Assembly (NCBI GenBank): GCA_009844085.1
Contig: VYCF01000021.1
Coordinates: 1 to 64,000, forward strand
DNA: 64,000 nt
Direction of reading: 5' to 3'
Source: Gammaproteobacteria bacterium
Lineage (GTDB): Bacteria > Pseudomonadota > Gammaproteobacteria > Pseudomonadales > Pseudohongiellaceae
Shown in pieces: positions 25,678 through 34,486 of the stretch. Position numbers and translations under genes: made by a program. The notes under the pieces were generated by a model. The model was not told the origin of the DNA and ran no database searches. It saw only the letters and a program-made list of their open reading frames with translations. Position 1 is the stretch's first letter. Each line of letters begins with the position of its first letter.

Positions 25678-25691
25678 ATCACTATAGTGAT
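25678..25691. promoter_or_regulatory. Perfect 14-bp palindrome upstream of hipA
   Basis: ATCACTATAGTGAT is a perfect palindrome in the AT-rich gap between hipA (start 25615) and the DegQ-type gene. It is a plausible operator for the HipB protein of this module; binding is an inference. Confidence 0.45.
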
Positions 25692-25854
25692 TCATCAAAA
25701 ATTCGATGTCAAATCGGATAAAAAACAAAAACAGGACCTTTTCTTCACATTTTCATCCGGAAATTCCTTCCCAGCGCCCCTATTCTGATGCCCTGAACCG
25801 CCGCGAGACGGCGGAGTTTGCATTCGGTTTGACAGAGATATGAGGAGTAAATCG

Positions 25855-27282
25855 ATGATCGAGCGAACTACATCAATACGAAGACCCGTTCCCTTCGCCT
25901 GGGGATTCGGTCTTGCCGCACTGCTGGTTCTGGCGCTGGCCGGCCAGTCACAGGCCGTCGGCCAGGAGGCGCTTGCGCGCGGCATTCCGACCCTGGCGCC
26001 CATGCTCGAGGAGATCAGCGGCGCTGTGGTCGAAATCGTCACGGCAAGAGAAATTCCCGCCCAACGGCAGTTTTCCTTCCGCGGCAATGAACTGCCCGAG
26101 GGATTGCGGCGCTATTTCGAGAACTTCCCCGAGTTCAGTATTCCCGAAGGCCCGCGACCGTTCCGCCGCGGCGCCGGCTCCGGCGTCATCGTCGATGCCG
26201 GTGAAGGCTTCGTCGTTACCAATCATCACGTAATCGACCAGGCCACTTCGGTCACGGTGCGCCTGAGCGACGGTCGCAGCGCCGAGGCCGAACTGCTCGG
26301 CAGCGATGCTTCTACCGATCTTGCGCTGCTGCGGATCGAACTCGACGATCTGGTCGAGATTGCATTTGCCGACATCGAAACCGTCCGGGTCGGCGATTTT
26401 GTCGTCGCCCTCGGCAACCCCTTCGGCATCGGCCAGACAGCCACGTCCGGCATCGTCAGCGCGCTCGGCAGGTCCGGCCTGAACAACAACAACTACGAGG
26501 ATTTCATCCAGACCGACGCGGCCATCAATGTCGGAAATTCCGGCGGCGCCCTTGTCGACCTCGAAGGCAACCTGGTCGGCATCAATACCGCCATCATCAG
26601 CGGCAGCGGCGGCGGCAACAATGGAATCGGCTTCGCCGTGCCCGTGGACATGGTGCGGTCGGTCATGGAGCATCTGGAGCGCGACGGGGAGGTCAGACGC
26701 GGCCTGCTTGGCGTTTCCATCGCCGATGTCACGCCCGAACTTGCTGAGGCGCTTGCCCTTGAGACCGATTCCGGCGCCGTGGTGATGGCGGTTTCTCCCG
26801 ACAGCGGCGCTGAAGCCGCCGGCGTCGAGGTTTCCGATGTGATCGTCGAACTCGATGGCGAAATCGTCGGCAACTCGCGGGAGCTCCGCAACAAGGTCGG
26901 GTTGATGCTCCAGGGCGAGGAAGTCGAAATTGCCTTGCTGCGTGACGGCCGCCGCGTCGAACTCGATGCCGTAATCGGCGCCGCCGACGGCAGGGCCGTG
27001 GCCGGAGTAGAACGCGAGCCGCAAAACGCCGGATTTCGCGGAGCGCTGTTGCGCGACGCGGACAGTAACCTTTCCGGTGCATTGGGCGTTGAAGTAACAG
27101 CAGTGCAGGAAGGCAGCCGAGCATGGTCCGCCGGTTTGCGCGCCGGAGACCTCATCGTCGCCGTCAATCGGCGAGCGGTGGAATCTCTGGCCGGTTTCAA
27201 TCAAGCGATTGAGGAAGCCGGCGATCTTGTTGGGATCATTGTCCTGCGGGAAGGAAGGGAGATGCTTCTCCTGATGCGATAG
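25855..27282 (+). CDS. DegQ/MucD-type periplasmic serine protease with two PDZ domains
   Basis: A 475-aa protein. ATG 25855 is chosen because GAGGAGT precedes it; an earlier ATG at 25840 lacks a site. A signal peptide spans about residues 12-36. The trypsin-like domain holds TNHHVID (His), STDLALLRI (Asp) and GNSGGAL (Ser). Two PDZ domains follow, beginning near RRGLLGVSIADV and GALGVEVTAV. It degrades or refolds misfolded envelope proteins. The LA loop is short, as in DegQ rather than DegP. Confidence 0.92.
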   Translation: MIERTTSIRRPVPFAWGFGLAALLVLALAGQSQAVGQEALARGIPTLAPMLEEISGAVVEIVTAREIPAQRQFSFRGNELPEGLRRYFENFPEFSIPEGPRPFRRGAGSGVIVDAGEGFVVTNHHVIDQATSVTVRLSDGRSAEAELLGSDASTDLALLRIELDDLVEIAFADIETVRVGDFVVALGNPFGIGQTATSGIVSALGRSGLNNNNYEDFIQTDAAINVGNSGGALVDLEGNLVGINTAIISGSGGGNNGIGFAVPVDMVRSVMEHLERDGEVRRGLLGVSIADVTPELAEALALETDSGAVVMAVSPDSGAEAAGVEVSDVIVELDGEIVGNSRELRNKVGLMLQGEEVEIALLRDGRRVELDAVIGAADGRAVAGVEREPQNAGFRGALLRDADSNLSGALGVEVTAVQEGSRAWSAGLRAGDLIVAVNRRAVESLAGFNQAIEEAGDLVGIIVLREGREMLLLMR

Positions 27283-27403
27283 TCCGGTCTACCCGATCCC
27301 CCGGACTGTTGCAAAATTCCCCTGGTGTGTGGCGGCAGGCGTCCGGATCTTCCCTGATCCATCCCCTCCCTGTCCTGAACGCCACCGGCAGTGTCCCATT
27401 TTA

Positions 27404-27437
27404 GGGTCGGCCTGTTCAACAGGCCGGCCCTCTTTTT
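27404..27437 (+). terminator. Rho-independent terminator after the DegQ-type gene
   Basis: GGGTCGGCCTG and CAGGCCGGCCC form an 11-bp stem with one G-T pair and a TTCAA loop, followed by TCTTTTT. It separates the protease gene from nfsA, whose start is 60 nt further on. Confidence 0.85.
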
Positions 27438-27496
27438 GTCCTCAAACCACATAAAGTGTACATTGCGCACTCCCCGGGAAGGAGAGGAAACCAGCC

Positions 27497-28234
27497 ATGA
27501 ACTCGGTCGTCGAGTTATTGAAGTCGCATCGCTCCATACGCAAGTTCACCGAGCGTCCGATCGAACCGGAATTGTTCGAGGAACTCGTACGCGCCGGCCA
27601 GGGGGCGGCGACTTCGAGTTTTCTGCAAGGCGCCACGATCGTTCGCGTAAAGGACCGCGCCAAGCGCGAAAAGATCGCGCAACTCGCGGGGAACCAGCCC
27701 TGGGTCGCAAGCGCGGCGGCGTTCATGATCTTCTGCGCAGATCTGAAGCGGGCCGGCAATTGGTGCCGGGAGTACGGCAAGTCGTTCGAAGGCGATTTCA
27801 CCGAACATTTCATCATCGCCACCGTCGACGTGGCGCTGATGGCCCAGAGCATGGTTTGCGCCGCCGAGTCGGTGGGCCTGGGCATCTGTTATATCGGAGG
27901 CATTCGCAACAATCCCGGGCCGGTCAGCGAATTGCTGGAATTGCCGAGGGGAGTTTACCCGGTCTTCGGGCTGTGTCTGGGTTATCCGGCCCAAGACCCG
28001 GAAATCAAGCCGCGGTTGCCGCTTTCGGTAATAGTCAAGGAGGATTGCTATAACGAGCAAGGCGACCGGAAAGCGATTGAGTCCTACGACGCGCAAGTGC
28101 GCGACTACTATGCCACCCGCACCGGAGGCGGTCACGGCATAAGCTGGTCAGAGCAGGTCTCGGTATTGTTGTCGGAGAAATCGCGCCCGCACATGCGCGG
28201 CTTCCTGGCGGAGCAAGGTTTCACTTTCAGGTAA
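27497..28234 (+). CDS. nfsA: Oxygen-insensitive NADPH nitroreductase
   Basis: A 245-aa flavoprotein. The FMN-binding SHRSIRKFTERPIE opens the protein, and the middle has SVGLGICYIGGIRNNP and the C-terminal tail YYATRTGGGHGISWSEQ, both hallmarks of NfsA. It reduces nitro compounds and quinones by two electrons with NADPH. A strong ribosome site (AAGGAGAGG) precedes ATG 27497. It is monocistronic, between a terminator and a convergent gene. Confidence 0.9.
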   Translation: MNSVVELLKSHRSIRKFTERPIEPELFEELVRAGQGAATSSFLQGATIVRVKDRAKREKIAQLAGNQPWVASAAAFMIFCADLKRAGNWCREYGKSFEGDFTEHFIIATVDVALMAQSMVCAAESVGLGICYIGGIRNNPGPVSELLELPRGVYPVFGLCLGYPAQDPEIKPRLPLSVIVKEDCYNEQGDRKAIESYDAQVRDYYATRTGGGHGISWSEQVSVLLSEKSRPHMRGFLAEQGFTFR

Positions 28235-28239
28235 GCGGG

Positions 28240-28710
28240 CTATTGATCGATGCCGATGCGATAGGCGCCGGTATCGGGCAGCACCTCTTCGAGTTCGCTC
28301 ACCAGCGAGTCGATGAATTCCGAGGGCGGGATCGCGCCGTTGCCGAAAGCGAACTTGAATTCGCCGTTGAGCAATCGTGCGCGCTGGTCGTCGGTTACCG
28401 ACCAGCGGGCGATGTAATAGTCGGCCTGCGGCAGTTCGAAAGGGATGGGGTAAACGAAACTCTGCCCGACGCGCTCCGGATCGTAGATGAAGCCGATATC
28501 GACCCATTCCTCGTTCGAGGTGTACAACGCCAGTTTCAGCAGGCGCACGTCGACCCGGAAACTCATCGTGATCATGCGCGGGGGATCGGACAGGACCGAG
28601 TCGTCCGGCGGAAAAGTCACGCCCGGCGAAAGCACGCCATGGCTGTGCTGGGCAAGAACCTGGCCGGCTGTACAGGCGAGCAGCAGGCTGAACGAGAATA
28701 CGCGAATCAT
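28240..28710 (-). CDS. Secreted CopC-like protein
   Basis: A 156-aa protein with a signal peptide ending near VLAQ. The mature part starts HSHGVLSPGVTFPPDDSVL and follows the CopC-like barrel: MITMSFRVDVRLLKLAL, then YYIARWSVTDDQRARLLNGEFKFAFG. His residues at the mature N-terminus could bind copper. It is clearly related to the protein at 29642: both share VRL-KL, a W-V-D/E-I-F-Y core, and FAFG-GA-PPS. Convergent with nfsA. Function unknown beyond likely copper binding. Confidence 0.72.
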   Translation of the reverse strand: MIRVFSFSLLLACTAGQVLAQHSHGVLSPGVTFPPDDSVLSDPPRMITMSFRVDVRLLKLALYTSNEEWVDIGFIYDPERVGQSFVYPIPFELPQADYYIARWSVTDDQRARLLNGEFKFAFGNGAIPPSEFIDSLVSELEEVLPDTGAYRIGIDQ

Positions 28711-28733
28711 GCCCCGATTTTAGCGGAAACTCG

Positions 28734-29543
28734 CTAATTCGTCTTTGGTTGGAAGTAGACCATCGTCTGTCGGGAGAGCGCGGCGAGCCTGCCGTCTTCG
28801 CTGAAAATCGTGCCGGACTGCTGGGTATAGCCGTCCGCGGCCCATTCGATGTCGAACTTCAACAGGAACCAGCGCGTGTCTATCCGTTCCGGCGGCGTGA
28901 CGAGTTCCAGCGACCAGGACAATGAACTCGACGGCGTCCGGGTGTCGGTGAATCGATTGAGCAGCACCGGCGGCGGGATGTCGGAAACGGCGACGACCGC
29001 CTCATCGCGGAATTCGCTCAGGTCGGTGCGATGGGCGGCCCAGATCCGAATCGTGTCTTTCGCATCCCCGGAATAGGGCGTTCCGCCTTCCATCCAGCGC
29101 CCTTCGTAGAACTTGAGAAAGCCGGGCATGCGCTTCGGATCCTGCTCGCGCAGCGGCGTATCCGGCTCGGGCCGATCCGCCGTAAACCCGTGATCGACGG
29201 CGATCGCGAGTCCTTCACGCGGCTTGCCGTATGCCGCCAGCGTCTGCAGGCAGACCTGACCGTCCTGGACGATCTCCGCGCTGGTCTGGGTGACGTTGCC
29301 GCCCTCGCGCAGCAAGCGTGTGCGCACTGCCGATTCGCCGGGTTGCAGGGGGCCGACGAAGGAGACCATCAGCGAACGCAGCGAGCGATCGGCGGCCACT
29401 TCCTTGCGCATCGCCGTTACTGCCAGCGCGGCCGCGACTCCACCATAGACCGAGCGGCCCTGGGACCAGTGTTCCGATACGTTCGCCAGGTTGTCGGGAT
29501 GGTCCCGCAACGCGCCCAGAATATCCGCGAGATCGCTTTTCAT
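28734..29543 (-). CDS. TesB-like acyl-CoA thioesterase (double hotdog)
   Basis: A 269-aa cytoplasmic protein. WSQGRSVYGGVAAALAVTAM matches the N-terminal hotdog of the 4HBT-like acyl-CoA thioesterases, and the second half (LNRFTDTRTPSSSLSWSLELVTP and GTIFSEDGRLAALSRQTMVYF) is typical of the C-terminal hotdog. It hydrolyses acyl-CoA. It lies between two CopC-like genes, 24 nt upstream of the minus-strand one, without obvious functional link. Confidence 0.85.
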   Translation of the reverse strand: MKSDLADILGALRDHPDNLANVSEHWSQGRSVYGGVAAALAVTAMRKEVAADRSLRSLMVSFVGPLQPGESAVRTRLLREGGNVTQTSAEIVQDGQVCLQTLAAYGKPREGLAIAVDHGFTADRPEPDTPLREQDPKRMPGFLKFYEGRWMEGGTPYSGDAKDTIRIWAAHRTDLSEFRDEAVVAVSDIPPPVLLNRFTDTRTPSSSLSWSLELVTPPERIDTRWFLLKFDIEWAADGYTQQSGTIFSEDGRLAALSRQTMVYFQPKTN

Positions 29544-29641
29544 GATGCTTCGTTTTTCCTTTGTCGGTCCGTAATGCTATGCTTTCGCCGGCTCGGCGAA
29601 GGGCTCTTCGTGTTCAATTCAACTGTTTTCAAAGCCTTGCC

Positions 29642-30235
29642 ATGACGAATTCCGGTCTGTGCCGCAACATTCGCGCCAGCCTGACCAGTGCGTTGCTATT
29701 GCTGGCGGCAAGCGCCGCATGTGCACAGGTAAACCCGGTTTCCTGGCCGCCGCGCGACGAAGGCGGACTCGCCGCCAATACAACCACTATGCCCGCGGAT
29801 GACGCCGTACTCGACATTGCCCCGCGCGAGTTGAGCCTGGTTTTTCCCAATGACGTGCGCCTCGTCAAGCTCACCTTGCGCGACGAGACCCGCGCCTGGG
29901 TCGAAATCAATTTTCGCTACAATCCCAGGCCCCGGCGCAATTTTGTCTGGGAACTGCCCGAGTTGTCTCCCGCGGTGTATTACACCGCCGACTGGGCGAT
30001 CCTGTCGGCGCGCGAGCAATTGATTCGCGGCAGTTTCAGCTTCGCCTTCGGAGCCGGCGCCCAGCCGCCGTCGCTGATCCGGGAAGCGGAGGAATTGTTC
30101 CTGCAACAGCGCGCGGGGACCGACCCGGATACGCGTTACGTGGCGCCGCCCCCCACGCGTATCATCATCAACCGGGACCCGCCCCGGTTCGATCCGCCAT
30201 TCACCATAGACCTCGACACCGAGGAGCCCTGCTAG
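29642..30235 (+). CDS. Secreted CopC-like protein with Pro-rich C-terminal tail
   Basis: A 197-aa protein from ATG 29642, with a signal peptide ending ACAQ. The barrel region repeats the pattern of the 28240 gene (ELSLVFPNDVRLVKLTL; YYTADWAILSAREQLIRGSFSFAFG), but the mature N-terminus lacks the His pair. A 45-residue Pro-rich tail ends with EEPC. I infer a diverged paralogue that may have lost the copper site. Confidence 0.68.
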   Translation: MTNSGLCRNIRASLTSALLLLAASAACAQVNPVSWPPRDEGGLAANTTTMPADDAVLDIAPRELSLVFPNDVRLVKLTLRDETRAWVEINFRYNPRPRRNFVWELPELSPAVYYTADWAILSAREQLIRGSFSFAFGAGAQPPSLIREAEELFLQQRAGTDPDTRYVAPPPTRIIINRDPPRFDPPFTIDLDTEEPC

Positions 30236-30259
30236 CCGCGGCCGCCATGGCGCGGACTG

Positions 30260-31198
30260 CTATTCGGTGACGTTTACGGTGATGTACTGGTCGTGGTACA
30301 GGCCGCCGTCGTCCGCCCGCGCCCAAATAACCCAGGTCCCGGGCTTGTCGAAAGTCGCGGTTACCTCGTAGACGCCGTCTTCGGGAATCGGCGGCGGCAG
30401 CCAGAGCGGTCCCCAGGGGGAGTTGGCCGATGCGCGCGTGTCTTCCCAGGGCTTCGGCAAGGGCGGGTCGAAAGTCACCGTGCCGCCTTCCGGTCCGCGA
30501 TACTTGTTCCAGGACAGGAATAGGCCGTTCACCTTGCCGACCGTAACCCGGCTGGGCGGGCGCAACATTCGCTCAAGCGCGTCCTCGCTGGTTACCGTCG
30601 AGTCGCGCCTGCGAACGGGCAGGCCGTCATCGTTCACCAGCGTACTCAATTCCATGGCTTCGCCGACGCGCGCCTGACGAATGGCGTCGCCCAGCACTTC
30701 CACCACCGGCGGAACGTTGGCGCGTGATTCCGGGCTGCTCGTCCCTGCGCCGAGCGAGCCGGTTTCCGAAGCGATCACCATGTTGTCGACCAGGTAGTCT
30801 TGGCGCAAGGTGGCGTAGGCGCTGCGGGTTTCCCCGTTATGCGTGAGGGTCCAGACGAGTTCGCGGTCGCCCCAATCCGCGGGGACGACGACTTCAAAAT
30901 GCCAGCGGTTGCGTCGCGGCAGGAAATGCGTTGGCTGGCCGCGGTCGGGCTCACCGGGTTCGAAAAAATTGTTCTCGCCGACGGGAATATCGGGTGACTC
31001 GGCCCAGTTTTCGTTCATGTAGCCGAACATGAAGCTGAAGGTGCCGTCTTCGTTGGGGCGCCAGCCTTCGTATGCGGGTTCGATATGCCGCCCGAGCTGA
31101 TAGCCGGGCTGCGCCTGGCCGGCGGCGCCGGCTGAAATCATCAGAAAAACGGCCAGGCAGAACCAACTGCCTGGCCGTGCAACGGATTGTAATTTCAT
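30260..31198 (-). CDS. Secreted beta-rich protein paired with the cytochrome/monooxygenase-like gene
   Basis: A 312-aa exported protein: the signal peptide ends near AGQAQ. The mature part has EGWRPNEDGTFSFMFGYMNENW and, at the C-terminus, an immunoglobulin-like stretch GVYEVTATFDKPGTWVIWARADDGG. I do not recognise a named family. It starts 11 nt after the 31210 gene in the same operon, so it is likely a partner of that redox protein in the periplasm. Confidence 0.65.
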   Translation of the reverse strand: MKLQSVARPGSWFCLAVFLMISAGAAGQAQPGYQLGRHIEPAYEGWRPNEDGTFSFMFGYMNENWAESPDIPVGENNFFEPGEPDRGQPTHFLPRRNRWHFEVVVPADWGDRELVWTLTHNGETRSAYATLRQDYLVDNMVIASETGSLGAGTSSPESRANVPPVVEVLGDAIRQARVGEAMELSTLVNDDGLPVRRRDSTVTSEDALERMLRPPSRVTVGKVNGLFLSWNKYRGPEGGTVTFDPPLPKPWEDTRASANSPWGPLWLPPPIPEDGVYEVTATFDKPGTWVIWARADDGGLYHDQYITVNVTE

Positions 31199-31209
31199 CG
31201 TTTTCCCGA

Positions 31210-32628
31210 TCAGAGAGCTGCTACTTCGTCTCCGGCTTCATCGCTGATGGGAGCCACAAGAGGCGCCAGGCACAGCGGACAGCCGATCACGTGATCGTTG
31301 GGACCGAGGTCGAGCACTTCGCGGCGCTCCGCCATGGCTTCATGGAACTGCTCGTCGGTCATCGTCACCCGGATGCCGAGATCGATGAACATATTGGTCA
31401 CCGAGCGGTTGCCCGAACCTTGCCAGTTGCGCGGGTCGGGAACGTTCGGGTTGGTTTCGGTGTTGTTCATGTAACCGACGATATGCAGGATCGTGCCCTT
31501 GGGCAGCAGCGGCGCTGCATGGTCCGCGTAGGGATAGCCGCGCACCCAGTTGTGGTCGTAGCCGACGCAGGACAGGGTCTCGACGGTATAGCCCCAGATC
31601 GCTTCCAGGCACATGCGCTCGCCCGGAGCGTGCAGGTGCGGCTCGAAAGTAATGATCTTGGTGTGCTGATCGAGCACCGTGTAGGCATGCAGTTCCTGGT
31701 CCTTTTCATTGCCCCCGATGCTAATGTCGACACCGTTGCCCAGGCCAATGAAAGTGTTCTGGTATCTGGGCTGGTAGTCCCTGTCATGGAAGCGGAAGCC
31801 GATTTCCAGGTGGCCGGTGGTGTCGCGGCCGTTGGAATGCAGATGGACCGAGTCGGAAACGACCCAGGACCCTGCCTGCAACAGTCTGCCGGCGTCTTCG
31901 TCGAAGATGTCGGCGTTGCGGCCGACCTCATGCACTGGCCAGGGAATTGCCGGTCCGGGCAGGCGCTCGCCGTCCTCGTCGAACTTCGCGGTGCCCCAGA
32001 TCATGTGATGGAAAATGTAGCGTCCGCCGACAGTCTCGCGCCCGGTGCCGACCTGATTGTCCACGTCGTTGACTTCAACGATTTCCACCGACTTCACATA
32101 ACGGTCCTCGGTCAGCCCGGTCGGCGCCGATTCGATTTCGCCCCACCAGTCGGGAGTGCCGGCCAGTTTGGTTACATCGGTCATGCGCACGATCAGGTCC
32201 GGCTCGCCCGCGCCCCATTTGACGCTGTCGTCGAACTCCAGCGGCGCAGGTGCGTCCGCGGGGTCGCCCTGCTGGGCGCCGCTGCGGGCCCAGGCGGAAA
32301 TGGCCGCGATTTCCTCGTCGCTCAAGGAAGGATCGTCCTTGAATTCCTGGATGCCGATGTTCTTCTCGACATACCAGGGAGGCATGGCGCCGGCGCGGTC
32401 GCGCAGGCTGGTCTTGTATTCGATCAGTCCCGCGAACGGCGCCACCTGTTCATATGTCTGCAAAGGCATGGGGCCGGCGCCGCCGATGCGATGGCAACTC
32501 TGGCAACTGCGTTGCAGGATGGGTTCGATATCCCTGTGAAAGGTAACTTCGTCCGATTGGGCCGACACGCCGGTCGCCGCGACGGCGAAAGCGGCCAGGG
32601 CCAAGGCTTTTCCTAGCAATAATCGCAT
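31210..32628 (-). CDS. Cytochrome c fused to a copper type II monooxygenase-like domain
   Basis: A 472-aa secreted protein. ATG 32628 is chosen for its GGAG site and the signal peptide that follows (MRLLLGKALALAAFAVAATG). A single heme site C42-x2-C45-H46 (CQSCH) lies in a cytochrome c domain up to about residue 115. The rest resembles the PHM/DBM copper monooxygenase fold with His clusters HHMIWG, VHLHSNG and HLHAPGERM as copper ligands. Known relatives use ascorbate; here the fused heme could deliver electrons. Substrate unknown. Confidence 0.8.
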   Translation of the reverse strand: MRLLLGKALALAAFAVAATGVSAQSDEVTFHRDIEPILQRSCQSCHRIGGAGPMPLQTYEQVAPFAGLIEYKTSLRDRAGAMPPWYVEKNIGIQEFKDDPSLSDEEIAAISAWARSGAQQGDPADAPAPLEFDDSVKWGAGEPDLIVRMTDVTKLAGTPDWWGEIESAPTGLTEDRYVKSVEIVEVNDVDNQVGTGRETVGGRYIFHHMIWGTAKFDEDGERLPGPAIPWPVHEVGRNADIFDEDAGRLLQAGSWVVSDSVHLHSNGRDTTGHLEIGFRFHDRDYQPRYQNTFIGLGNGVDISIGGNEKDQELHAYTVLDQHTKIITFEPHLHAPGERMCLEAIWGYTVETLSCVGYDHNWVRGYPYADHAAPLLPKGTILHIVGYMNNTETNPNVPDPRNWQGSGNRSVTNMFIDLGIRVTMTDEQFHEAMAERREVLDLGPNDHVIGCPLCLAPLVAPISDEAGDEVAAL

Positions 32629-32711
32629 GAGATCGGTCTCCTCAATTTGCGAGTGTTCTGGTTGCGTCCATACGGGATGGATCAAGCGGCAAGATTAGCA
32701 TGAAACCTTCG

Positions 32712-33491
32712 TCAATTTGAATCCCGCAGCAGGGACCAGAGATTGGAGCTTGCCAACAGGCTGACCACCCCCACCGCGAAGGCCGCGGCGAACCATTGCA
32801 ACGCATAGGAAAGATTCTGGGTATAGCCCGCGATGTCGGCGCTTACCGCCGGCCAGTGCCGCACGAAGACGCCGGGCTGTTCTTCGGTCAGCCTGACCGT
32901 GAACGGGAACAGTTCCTCGCCGAAGACGCCGGCAAGCACATCGAGTTCCAGGCCGCGCACGCGCAAGGGCCAGCTTTGCGGGTCTATCTCGCTGGGCAGC
33001 ACCCTGGCGTCGTCCGGCGGCGCGTAAATCTGGGCGCTGGTGCTCAAGGGGCCTTCCACGGAACGCAGGTTCAGGTTTTCGGCATCGACGCCGATGCCGC
33101 TGATCCAGCCGCGCTCGACCAGGACGAGTTCGCCGGAGGCGGCGAGCCGAAACGGGGTGACCACGCCATAGCCGATCTGGCCGTCGAAGAATTCGGCGAG
33201 CACGAGAATGCTGCGATCGTTTTCGTATTCGCCGGTCAAGGTCACATGGCGGTTCGGCAATTCCGGATTGGCGGGATGCAGATGCCCGCGCGGAATCTCC
33301 TCGATCGGCGGCGCCGTCAGCGATAGTTGCGCTTCCAGCTCGCGCTGGGCATCGACCTTTTCGCCGGCGCGCTCGAGTTGCCACCAGCTCAGGCGCAGAA
33401 ATCCGGCAATGCTCATCAGCACGGCCGCGAGGATGATCCAGTTGACGCGAATGTGAAACGCGCCGATGGAGTATTCGCGAGTCAGTCGCAT
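32712..33491 (-). CDS. SURF1-family cytochrome oxidase assembly protein
   Basis: A 259-aa protein with an N-terminal span (IRVNWIILAAVLMSIAGFLRLSWWQLERA) and a C-terminal span (YALQWFAAAFAVGVVSLLAS); between them NRHVTLTGEY and LVERGWI, as in SURF1/Shy1. It helps insert heme a into cytochrome c oxidase subunit I. No cox genes are next to it. Its start overlaps the end of the RpiR gene, which is odd for an assembly factor. Confidence 0.87.
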   Translation of the reverse strand: MRLTREYSIGAFHIRVNWIILAAVLMSIAGFLRLSWWQLERAGEKVDAQRELEAQLSLTAPPIEEIPRGHLHPANPELPNRHVTLTGEYENDRSILVLAEFFDGQIGYGVVTPFRLAASGELVLVERGWISGIGVDAENLNLRSVEGPLSTSAQIYAPPDDARVLPSEIDPQSWPLRVRGLELDVLAGVFGEELFPFTVRLTEEQPGVFVRHWPAVSADIAGYTQNLSYALQWFAAAFAVGVVSLLASSNLWSLLRDSN

Positions 33492-34309
33492 GAGGCCAGG
33501 GAGACGATCAGGGTCTGCGCCAGCACGATGTATGGGGCAAGGGGCTCGAACTGGTGCACTTCGGGATCGCGCACCACGAGATTCAGGCTGGAATGCCGCG
33601 CCAGCGGATCGGTCTGACTGTTGCTGATTGCCAGCACCGGCACGCCGCGTTCACGGGCTTCCGGAACCGTGTCCAGCACCGTTCGGGAGAAATCCGACAG
33701 GCCGACCGCGACGAGCAGATCGTCCGGCGTCAGATTGGCGATATGGTGCGGCAACATGCCCGCTCCCGAATCGAGCAACTGGCAGCGGCGGCCCAGTTTG
33801 AGCAATCCAAGCGACAGACAGGCGGCGACCGCAAAGGCCTGGCGTTGTCCCAGCACGCAGATGAACCGGGCTTTTTCCAGCATTTGCACTGCCTGCCTCA
33901 ACTTGCTCGCTTCAATGTCGTGCCTGAGCCGATCGATGGCCAGCACGGAAGCGTCGGAAAGCGCATTCAGAATCGTGTCCGGATTGCTGCCGTCCGCTTC
34001 CTGCAAGACGGTGCGGTATTCGCCGACCTGGTGGCGAAAGCTGTCCGCGGCTTCTGTCAGCCGCACCCGAAAAACATTTTGCAGTTCGGAGAATCCCGAA
34101 TAGTCGAACAGTTTGGCAAAGCGGACCAGGGTAGAAGGCTGGACTTCGATTGCTTCGGCGGTCACCGCAACGGTCTGCAAGGCGAAGCGGTTCGGGTCGG
34201 CCAATGCATACTCCGCGATGCGTTTCAGATGCGGACTGAGCGTATCGAACCGGCGCTGAATTTCTTCCCGGAGCCAATCGAAATCCTTGATCGTTTTATC
34301 GTGGTTCAT
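33482..34309 (-). CDS. RpiR/MurR-family regulator (HTH plus SIS domain)
   Basis: A 275-aa protein from ATG 34309; an in-frame TTG at 34330 is possible. Residues about 1-80 form the HTH_6 domain (ALQTVAVTAEAIEVQPSTLVRFAKLFDYSGFSELQNVF). Residues about 125-270 form a SIS domain that binds a phosphosugar (SDFSRTVLDTVPEARERGVPVLAISNS). It is divergent from a SIS-only gene at 34487 and overlaps the SURF1 gene downstream by 10 nt. It likely senses an amino-sugar or sugar-acid phosphate. Confidence 0.86.
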   Translation of the reverse strand: MNHDKTIKDFDWLREEIQRRFDTLSPHLKRIAEYALADPNRFALQTVAVTAEAIEVQPSTLVRFAKLFDYSGFSELQNVFRVRLTEAADSFRHQVGEYRTVLQEADGSNPDTILNALSDASVLAIDRLRHDIEASKLRQAVQMLEKARFICVLGQRQAFAVAACLSLGLLKLGRRCQLLDSGAGMLPHHIANLTPDDLLVAVGLSDFSRTVLDTVPEARERGVPVLAISNSQTDPLARHSSLNLVVRDPEVHQFEPLAPYIVLAQTLIVSLASCD

Positions 34310-34486
34310 GGCGCCGAAAAGTATCAGCAATCGTGGGGTAGGAGCGGCAGGATGTTGACAGTATTGCCGTCAAATTTCAATTGGCGCGAGGAATGGAAAA
34401 TATTGCTCATAACTTCATGATAATTTGAAAATCTGTTAAATTGTGCGCCTATTTACTGGAAGTCTCGGATCAGGAACCAGGACCGA

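Noticed and set aside
25759-25788. Possible sigma-E promoter (GGAAATT then TCTGA) before the DegQ-type gene
   Set aside because: Attractive because envelope proteases are often sigma-E controlled, but the spacer is one or two bases too long and the -10 fit is poor.
27281-27307. AGTCCGG/CCGGACT hairpin at the stop of the DegQ-type gene
   Set aside because: Only 7 bp with a 13-nt loop and no T-run; the better terminator is at 27404-27437.
31072-32616. Long plus-strand open frame (over 500 codons) opposite the cytochrome/monooxygenase-like gene
   Set aside because: GC-rich antisense shadow: the minus-strand frame has a signal peptide, heme motif and copper ligands, the plus-strand frame has no recognisable domain.
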